In this document: piece after piece, positions 6,594 to 12,060 of the stretch
Layout of the letters: each line of letters starts with the position of its first letter
How positions within the stretch are numbered: position 1 is the first letter of the stretch
NCBI GenBank assembly: GCA_018664745.1
Contig: JABJNS010000019.1
Span: 1 to 12,060, forward strand
DNA: 12,060 nucleotides
Direction of reading: 5' to 3'
DNA from: Flavobacteriales bacterium
GTDB lineage: Bacteria > Bacteroidota > Bacteroidia > Flavobacteriales > BACL11
The notes under the pieces: model-generated
Database searches by the model: none
The model's input: the letters and a program-made list of their open reading frames with translations, nothing else
What the model was told of the DNA's origin: nothing
Program-made: the position numbers and the translations under genes

Positions 6594-7690
6594 TTTATTA
6601 ATCGTAATGCAATTTCTGCTATCTCATCAGCTGCATTTTTAATTGCTAATTTTTTAATATTACTACTTAAGGACTGCTGCAAACTATTATCTTTCACTAA
6701 TTCCATAAGTGTACTTACAAGTTTACGGCTTGCCTCCTTGTCCTCAACAAGCAGTGCTGCATTCTTATTAACTAAGGATTGTGCATTTTTATACTGATGA
6801 TTTTCAGAAACATTAGGAGACGGAACTAAGATGATTGGCTTGCCCACACAGCATAATTCCGAGATAGCAATTGCCCCTGCTCTCGACACAATAATATCAG
6901 CAGCTGCATAAGCCAAATCCATTTCTTTTATAAAAGTATGCGCCTGAATTCCTGGCACATTTACTGCTGAAATAATTTCTTGTGATTTATCTTGAAAAGA
7001 GATTCCTGTTTGCCAGATTAAATTTACATCAGCTGTTTTAAACCCTTCAATATTTTCAGCAATAGCTTCATTAATAGTCCTAGCACCCAAGCTACCACCT
7101 ACCACCAATACAGTTGGTTTTGAATCATCTATATTAAAGTGTTTTCTCCCCTGCTCTACTTTAGTGTCAAAACCTAAAATATCCTCACGGATAGGATTTC
7201 CTGTAATAATCATTTTTTCATTTCCGAAAAATCTTTCCATATTATCGTAAGCAACACATACTTTTTGCACATATTTTGAAAGAATCTTATTGGTAATTCC
7301 AGGGTAAGAATTTTGTTCTTGAATAAGTGATGGAACACCTTTTTTTGCAGCAGCAAAAAGTAAAGGTCCACTAGCATAACCTCCTGTTCCAATGGCCAAA
7401 TCAGGTTTAAACTGCTTCACAATTTTTCTTGCTTTCAGTAAACTACTCATCACCTTAAAAGGGAACAATAAGTTACGCCTACTCAAGTTTCTTTGCAAAC
7501 CACTAATCCAAAGCCCAACAATTTTATATCCTGCTGCAGGAATTTTTTCCATCTCCATTCTATCCTCAGCTCCCACAAATAAGAATTCTACTTTTTCTAC
7601 TTTTTTTTCCATTGCTTTTGCAATAGCAATGGCAGGGAAAATATGCCCCCCTGTACCTCCTCCACTAATGATTACTTTAAGCTTTTTCAT
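6590..7690 (-). CDS. murG: UDP-GlcNAc:lipid I N-acetylglucosamine transferase MurG
   Basis: MurG is a membrane-associated GT28 glycosyltransferase on the cytoplasmic face that transfers GlcNAc to lipid I, making lipid II. With the start chosen here the product has 366 residues. The glycine-rich loops are GGGTGGHIFPA (10-20) and GTGGYASGP (101-109), followed by QEQNSYPG (124-131). The C-terminal UDP-GlcNAc-binding domain has GGSLGAR (198-204), SRAGAIAISEL (269-279) and ENHQYKNA (296-303). The ATG at 7690 puts MKKLKVIISGGGTGG at the start, as usual for the family; an ATG at 7708 would add six residues (MQQIGL). Either way the start lies inside the end of ftsW, overlapping by 14 bases with the chosen start. 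The stop is TGA, the only non-TAA stop among the cluster genes, and overlaps the murC start. Confidence 0.97.
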   Translation of the reverse strand: MKKLKVIISGGGTGGHIFPAIAIAKAMEKKVEKVEFLFVGAEDRMEMEKIPAAGYKIVGLWISGLQRNLSRRNLLFPFKVMSSLLKARKIVKQFKPDLAIGTGGYASGPLLFAAAKKGVPSLIQEQNSYPGITNKILSKYVQKVCVAYDNMERFFGNEKMIITGNPIREDILGFDTKVEQGRKHFNIDDSKPTVLVVGGSLGARTINEAIAENIEGFKTADVNLIWQTGISFQDKSQEIISAVNVPGIQAHTFIKEMDLAYAAADIIVSRAGAIAISELCCVGKPIILVPSPNVSENHQYKNAQSLVNKNAALLVEDKEASRKLVSTLMELVKDNSLQQSLSSNIKKLAIKNAADEIAEIALRLIK

Positions 7691-8807
7691 AAGTCCTATC
7701 TGTTGCATCTCTGCTTACACTTAATACTATCCCAATGGCAATACACGAAAATACGATTGAGGTTCCTCCCATACTTATCAAAGGTAAAGTTTGCCCAGTA
7801 ACTGGCATAATCTCTACCGAAACTAACATATTTATTAAGGCTTGAAAAACCAAAGAAAACATAAGTCCTATGGTAAGCAAGCTACCAAACACACTCTCTA
7901 CTCTCAATGCTATTCGGATAGCTCTAAACATTAAAATTAAATAAAATAATAAAGCCATTACCCCACCTATCAACCCATACTCTTCAATAATAATAGCATA
8001 AATAAAATCGGAAGAGGAATAAGGCAAAATGCTTCTTTGCGTACTTTTTCCTGGACCAACTCCTGTTACCCCTCCGTTTTGTATCGCCACTAAAGCCTGT
8101 GTTTGCTGAAAATCTTTTGTTTGCTCATCTCCCTCTGCATCAATAAAGAAACTATCAATACGACTTACCCAAGTAGCTGACCTTGGCATAATTTTGGTTC
8201 CCAAAGGAGTAAATTTTGCAGCACTGTAAATAGTAAGCGTACCTACAAATGCAACCCCTATAATCCCAGCAATGAATTTAATTCTAATTTTCCCAACAAA
8301 CATCAACACCAATCCATTGATAAAAACCAAAGCTGCAGTGGAAAAATTATTCGGTAGAATTAAAAGACAAACCAAAACTAAAGGTCCCAATACATACCAG
8401 ATTAAATCCTTAAGATCATTCAGGTATTCCCTATGCTTACTAATCTGCCGAGCCATAAAAATAAGTATTGTCAATTTTGCTACATCAGAAGGTTGAAATT
8501 GTTGACCAGCAATTTGCAACCACCTTGAAGCTCCATTGATACTCACCCCTATAAGCAAGACTAAAACCAATAAAACTAAACTAAAAATAAATCCTATCTG
8601 CCCAAGTTTTGAAAAATACTTAAACTTGATTTTATGCACTACATAGATAGCAAACAAACCAAGCAATAACTTTGTAATATGATTGAATAAAGAATGCCAA
8701 CCTGCAGTACTATACACAACTACCACTGAAAATAAAGATAATACAAGGACTACTCCCCAAATTGTTTTATCCCCTTCAAGATTGATATTTTTAATCCAAG
8801 AACTCAT
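7677..8807 (-). CDS. ftsW: Septal peptidoglycan glycosyltransferase FtsW (SEDS family)
   Basis: FtsW is a polytopic SEDS protein that polymerises glycan strands from lipid II at the septum together with a class B penicillin-binding protein. The product has 376 residues and about ten hydrophobic segments. Family motifs seen are GASRWLQIAGQQFQPSDVAKL (shortened here: GASRWLQI at 92-99 and QPSDVAKL at 105-112), GGVTGVGPGKS (245-255), SSSDFIYAIIIEEYGLIGG (264-282) and MPVTGQTLPLISMGGTS (334-350). Asp267 in the SSSDF motif matches the catalytic Asp of SEDS enzymes. FtsW is preferred over RodA because of its place between murD and murG. The ATG directly follows the murD stop (TAAATG) with no gap, and its end overlaps murG. 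Confidence 0.96.
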   Translation of the reverse strand: MSSWIKNINLEGDKTIWGVVLVLSLFSVVVVYSTAGWHSLFNHITKLLLGLFAIYVVHKIKFKYFSKLGQIGFIFSLVLLVLVLLIGVSINGASRWLQIAGQQFQPSDVAKLTILIFMARQISKHREYLNDLKDLIWYVLGPLVLVCLLILPNNFSTAALVFINGLVLMFVGKIRIKFIAGIIGVAFVGTLTIYSAAKFTPLGTKIMPRSATWVSRIDSFFIDAEGDEQTKDFQQTQALVAIQNGGVTGVGPGKSTQRSILPYSSSDFIYAIIIEEYGLIGGVMALLFYLILMFRAIRIALRVESVFGSLLTIGLMFSLVFQALINMLVSVEIMPVTGQTLPLISMGGTSIVFSCIAIGIVLSVSRDATDRTYEKA

Positions 8808-10127
8808 TTAAAGATTACGCACTTCTTTTTTAAACTGAAAACCTCTATCCTCATAGTTTGCAAACAAATCAAAACTTGCACAAGCAGGTGACAACAAAAC
8901 AACATCCTCTTTCCTTGCTAAAGCATAAGATTGACTTACTGCTTCTTGCATATTTGAAGCCTGAACAATAGTATCCACTTTTCCTCTAAAAGCATCTATA
9001 ATATTTTCATTATTCTCTCCTAGACAGATTATAGCCTTTACTTTTTCATCTACCATACTCGCTAACTCAGTATAGTCATTTCCTTTATCAACACCACCTA
9101 CAATCCAAACGACATCCTTAGTCATGCTTTCAAGCGCATACCAACAAGCATTTACATTAGTTGCTTTGGAATCATTTACAAAATCGATACCATGTACAGT
9201 AAGTACATATTCCAATCTGTGTTCTACATTTTGGAAATCAATCATTGCTTGACGGATAACCGTATCCTTTACTTCAAAAACTCTTGCTGCCATAGCGGCT
9301 GCCATTGAGTTGAAAATGTTGTGTTTGCCTTGTAGGGCTAGTTCTTGCATGGTCATAGTTTTGTTATTTAAATTAATTATTATTTCATTGTTATTATAAA
9401 ACCCTCCTTCTGTTTGTTCTGACTTTAATGAGATTGGGAGTTTTTTTGCTTTTGTATTGAGTACCTTTATCAATGCGTCATCTGAATTATAAATCAATAC
9501 ATCTTGCTCGGTTTGGTTTTTAGTAATCCTAAATTTTGATGCTGCATAATTTTCCAGTTTATAATCATACCTATCCAAATGATCAGTAGTAATATTCAGT
9601 AATATCGCCACATCACTTCTAAAGTTTTGTATACCATCTAACTGAAAACTACTCAACTCCAAAACGATATAATCGTAATCTCGCTCAGCAATAGAAAGTG
9701 CAAAACCAAACCCTACATTTCCCGCAACCAATACATCAAGCCCTGCACTTTTTAGTACATGACCTAAGAGTAAAGTAGTTGTTGTTTTTCCATTACTTCC
9801 AGTGACAGCTGCAATCTTAGCTCTAGTATACCTAAAAGCAAATTCTACTTCTGATATTATAGGAATATTTTTCACTGCTAATTGCTGAATTATATCAACA
9901 GTATCTGGTATTCCAGGACTTTTAATCACCTCATTCGCATTTAATATTTGCTTATAAGTATGTTTTCCTTCTTCCCACTCAATCTCATTATTTAAAAGAA
10001 CTGCTTTATTATCATCCTTAATTATTCCTTTATCCGAAACAAAAACATCAAACCCTTTTTGCTTTGCTAAAACAGCCGCCCCAATTCCACTAATCCCTGC
10101 ACCTAGTACGACTATTCTTTTTGCCAT
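8808..10127 (-). CDS. murD: UDP-N-acetylmuramoyl-L-alanine--D-glutamate ligase MurD
   Basis: MurD is the cytoplasmic ATP-dependent ligase that adds D-Glu to UDP-MurNAc-L-Ala. The product has 439 residues, close to E. coli MurD (438). Motifs in order: Rossmann start VVLGAGISGIG (6-16), P-loop GSNGKTTTT (110-118), ELSSFQLD (157-164), LNITTDHLDRY (177-187), GKHNIFN (267-273), HRLEYV (303-308), DSKATN (319-324), GGVDKG (344-349) and a late SPACASFD. The DSKATN and SSFQLD motifs mark MurD among Mur ligases. I start it at the ATG at 10127 (MAKRIVV), which overlaps the mraY stop by one base (TAATG). An upstream ATG at 10184 would add 19 residues that lie inside mraY and do not look like a MurD N terminus. 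Confidence 0.98.
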   Translation of the reverse strand: MAKRIVVLGAGISGIGAAVLAKQKGFDVFVSDKGIIKDDNKAVLLNNEIEWEEGKHTYKQILNANEVIKSPGIPDTVDIIQQLAVKNIPIISEVEFAFRYTRAKIAAVTGSNGKTTTTLLLGHVLKSAGLDVLVAGNVGFGFALSIAERDYDYIVLELSSFQLDGIQNFRSDVAILLNITTDHLDRYDYKLENYAASKFRITKNQTEQDVLIYNSDDALIKVLNTKAKKLPISLKSEQTEGGFYNNNEIIINLNNKTMTMQELALQGKHNIFNSMAAAMAARVFEVKDTVIRQAMIDFQNVEHRLEYVLTVHGIDFVNDSKATNVNACWYALESMTKDVVWIVGGVDKGNDYTELASMVDEKVKAIICLGENNENIIDAFRGKVDTIVQASNMQEAVSQSYALARKEDVVLLSPACASFDLFANYEDRGFQFKKEVRNL

Positions 10128-11341
10128 TACCTCAATTTTAAAGTAACCACTGTTATTACTGCCAACATGATTCCTACAATCCAAAACCTTGTTACAATTT
10201 TACTTTCGTGCATCCCTAATTTTTGGTAATGATGATGCAATGGAGCCATCTTAAAGACACGCTTTCCTACACCATATTTCTTTTTTGTATATTTAAAATA
10301 ACCTACCTGCAACATCACAGATACATTCTCAATTAAGAATATTCCACATAAAATAGGGATGAGTAATTCCTTACGGATTAGAATAGCAACTACTGCAATA
10401 ATTCCTCCTAAAGCTAAAGAACCTGTATCTCCCATAAATACTTGTGCCGGATAAGAATTATACCACATAAACCCTACACATGCCCCTACAAAAGCAGACA
10501 TATAAATTACTAATTCACCTGTATTAGGAATGTACATGATATTCAGATAATCAGCAGCAATAATATTACCAGATACATAAGCGAAAATGGTAAGAGTTGC
10601 TCCAATTATTGCAGAAGTTCCTGTTGCCAAGCCATCCAAACCATCCGTCATATTTGCTCCATTGGAAACTGCCGTTATGATAATTACCACCATCAAGATA
10701 AAGAAAATCCATGCGTAATCTTTTGCAGTATCGCCCATCCATGAAGTTATTGATTCATAGTTAAATTCATTATTCTTAAAAAATGGAGTTGTAGTTTTTA
10801 AAGATTTTTGAGCCACATCAACTGTTCCAATCACTTGACTTTCTGAAGTTATTTTCACATCTTCTTTTACCACAATATCTCCATGAAAAACCATTACCAA
10901 ACCAACAATTAACCCTATCCCAACTTGACCTAAAATTTTGAACCTTCCTGCCAATCCTTCTTTGTCTTTTTTGTACACCTTGATGTAATCATCAATAAAG
11001 CCAATAGCTCCCAACCAAAGTGTTGAAACTATCATAATAATGATGTAGATATTATCCAGTTTAGTAAACAATAAAGTAGGAATAAGAATAGCTGCCAAAA
11101 TGATTAACCCTCCCATAGTTGGTGTTCCTTTTTTACTTTCCTCTCCTGCTAAACCCAGCTCTCTTACTTGTTCGCCAATTTGCTTGTTACGGATAATATT
11201 AATGATTTTACCACCAAAAACTAAGGACACTAAAAGGGAAGTAATAATCGCCATTGCTGCACGAAAAGAAATGTACTGAAACAGTCCTGCTCCAGGAAAA
11301 TCATAGGCACTTTGTAGGTATTCAAATAAGTAGTATAACAT
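10127..11341 (-). CDS. mraY: Phospho-N-acetylmuramoyl-pentapeptide-transferase MraY
   Basis: MraY is a polytopic inner-membrane enzyme that transfers phospho-MurNAc-pentapeptide to undecaprenyl phosphate, making lipid I. The product has 404 residues, about 40 more than E. coli MraY (360). Family motifs are KGTPTMGG (71-78), the Asp pair in FIDDY (115-119), NMTDGLDGLA (230-239), FMGDTGS (302-308) and the His motif PLHHHYQ (367-373), so the catalytic and Mg2+-binding residues are present. The extra length sits mainly in a polar stretch at about 156-207 between two membrane segments, in the part of the sequence expected to be periplasmic; I recall longer MraY loops in other Bacteroidota. The start overlaps the murE stop and the end overlaps murD, each by one base. 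Confidence 0.98.
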   Translation of the reverse strand: MLYYLFEYLQSAYDFPGAGLFQYISFRAAMAIITSLLVSLVFGGKIINIIRNKQIGEQVRELGLAGEESKKGTPTMGGLIILAAILIPTLLFTKLDNIYIIIMIVSTLWLGAIGFIDDYIKVYKKDKEGLAGRFKILGQVGIGLIVGLVMVFHGDIVVKEDVKITSESQVIGTVDVAQKSLKTTTPFFKNNEFNYESITSWMGDTAKDYAWIFFILMVVIIITAVSNGANMTDGLDGLATGTSAIIGATLTIFAYVSGNIIAADYLNIMYIPNTGELVIYMSAFVGACVGFMWYNSYPAQVFMGDTGSLALGGIIAVVAILIRKELLIPILCGIFLIENVSVMLQVGYFKYTKKKYGVGKRVFKMAPLHHHYQKLGMHESKIVTRFWIVGIMLAVITVVTLKLR

Positions 11342-12060
11342 TATTGTGTAATTATATTTAATGATTGTTTGAGTTCTTCTAAATCGTCAAATGGGAATTT
11401 ATCGCCATTAATTTCTTGATATTTTTCATGTCCTTTTCCTGCAACTAATATAATATCATTTGCATTGGCTAACCTGCAAGCCGTTTTAATTGCTTGAGCT
11501 CTATCTATAATAACCAACACTTTTTTCTTCTGAACAGGATCCAACTCTGCTACCATATCTTCAATAATTGCATCTGGGTTTTCTGACCTTGGATTGTCAG
11601 CAGTAAGAATTACTTGATTACTTAAATCACAAGCAACCCCCGCCATTAATGGTCGTTTAGTTTTATCTCTATCGCCACCACAACCAACTACCGTTATTAA
11701 CTGCTCAGCATTTGATCGGATATTATTTATAGTAGAAATTACATTCTTTAACGCATCATCTGTATGCGCATAGTCAACTATAGCTGTAATCTTTTCTTGA
11801 GACTGCAAATATTGAAATCTCCCCTCAGCTGAATCAAGCATACTCAGTGCCGTAAGCACTTCATAGTCATCAAAACCAAACTGATTAGCAATTGCATAAA
11901 CCGAAAGCATATTGCAAGCATTAAATCCCCCAATCAATTTCACCCAAACATCTACTTTATTGATGTTTAATAACATTCCTTCAAACTGATTTTCCAGCAC
12001 TCTACATTTATAATCAGCAACTGACTTAAGCGCATAAGTATATTTTTCAGCTTTTGTTCC
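11341..12060 (-). CDS. murE: UDP-N-acetylmuramoyl-tripeptide synthetase MurE (meso-DAP type), C-terminal 239 residues
   Basis: MurE adds the third residue of the stem peptide. The frame is open to the right edge, so the N-terminal half lies outside the window; the GTG at 12000 is an internal Val codon, not a start. In the 239 visible residues are GGFNACNM (about 44-51), VDYAHTDDAL (95-104), VVGCGGDRDKTKRP (124-137), TADNPRSENP (153-162) and VAGKGHEKYQ (206-215). DNPR is the motif that in characterised MurE enzymes recognises meso-diaminopimelate rather than lysine, so the wall is inferred to be of the DAP type, as expected for a Gram-negative. The TAA stop overlaps the mraY ATG by one base. 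Nothing in the visible part looks damaged. Confidence 0.97.
   Translation of the reverse strand, partial: GTKAEKYTYALKSVADYKCRVLENQFEGMLLNINKVDVWVKLIGGFNACNMLSVYAIANQFGFDDYEVLTALSMLDSAEGRFQYLQSQEKITAIVDYAHTDDALKNVISTINNIRSNAEQLITVVGCGGDRDKTKRPLMAGVACDLSNQVILTADNPRSENPDAIIEDMVAELDPVQKKKVLVIIDRAQAIKTACRLANANDIILVAGKGHEKYQEINGDKFPFDDLEELKQSLNIITQ

Noticed and set aside
7210..7392. Open frame of 60 codons on the minus strand inside murG
   Set aside because: It is an out-of-frame shadow within the well-supported murG reading frame.
7392..7724. Open frame of 110 codons on the plus strand over murG
   Set aside because: It lies opposite the conserved murG/ftsW coding sequence, has no recognisable domain or leader, and its hydrophobic look is what the complement of this coding strand gives.
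8272..8496. Open frame of 74 codons on the plus strand inside ftsW
   Set aside because: It is antisense to a conserved membrane-protein gene and has no features of its own.
10128..10184. Longer N terminus for MurD (start at 10184)
   Set aside because: The extra 19 residues are a second-frame reading of the mraY 3' end; MAKRIVVLGAG at 10127 is the typical MurD start.
11341..12000. MurE fragment as a complete 219-residue protein starting at a GTG at 12000
   Set aside because: The same frame stays open and MurE-like up to the window edge, so the gene simply continues outside.
1..12060. tRNA, rRNA, riboswitch, CRISPR array, insertion sequence or attachment site
   Set aside because: I looked for repeat arrays, terminal inverted repeats, transposase motifs and structured RNA in the few gaps and saw none; almost all of the window is coding.

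Overview
The window is AT-rich DNA from a Bacteroidota, most likely a member of the Flavobacteriales. Support for this comes from the gene order murE-mraY-murD-ftsW-murG-murC-ftsQ-ftsA-ftsZ, a FtsZ ending in VPAYKR plus a terminal FLHDNVD, a MraY with an extra loop, A-rich rather than Shine-Dalgarno leaders, and a TAnnTTTG-type promoter box. Every real gene lies on the minus strand, so transcription runs from high to low coordinates.

Positions 12060 to 1479 hold the downstream two thirds of a division and cell wall (dcw) cluster. MurE (3' part only) adds meso-diaminopimelate, MurD adds D-Glu and MurC adds L-Ala to the UDP-MurNAc peptide. MraY and MurG make lipid I and lipid II. FtsW polymerises septal glycan. 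FtsQ, FtsA and FtsZ are division proteins that place and drive this synthesis. Junctions are very tight (overlaps of 14 bp down to 1 bp, or gaps of 0 to 5 bp) until the ftsA/ftsZ boundary. The cluster ends at a strong hairpin at 1418-1452 after ftsZ.

The most striking observation is in ftsA. The main reading frame stops at a TAA at 3260-3262, yet the same frame stays open for 29 more codons and encodes what looks like the normal acidic linker and C-terminal amphipathic membrane-anchoring helix of FtsA, ending at a second TAA at 3170-3172. This is either a nonsense mutation, a sequence error, or stop-codon readthrough giving two FtsA forms (soluble and membrane-bound). The sequence alone cannot decide between them.

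Positions 1347 to 1 hold a separate, probably co-transcribed group of four small genes for secreted or membrane proteins of unknown function. Three share nearly the same signal peptide. The first and the fourth (cut by the window edge) are duplicates with 45 of 51 identical residues over the visible part. The array looks like a locus that grew by tandem duplication with different bodies behind one leader. There are no RNA genes, CRISPR arrays or insertion sequences that I can support, and no gene-free stretch longer than about 130 bases.
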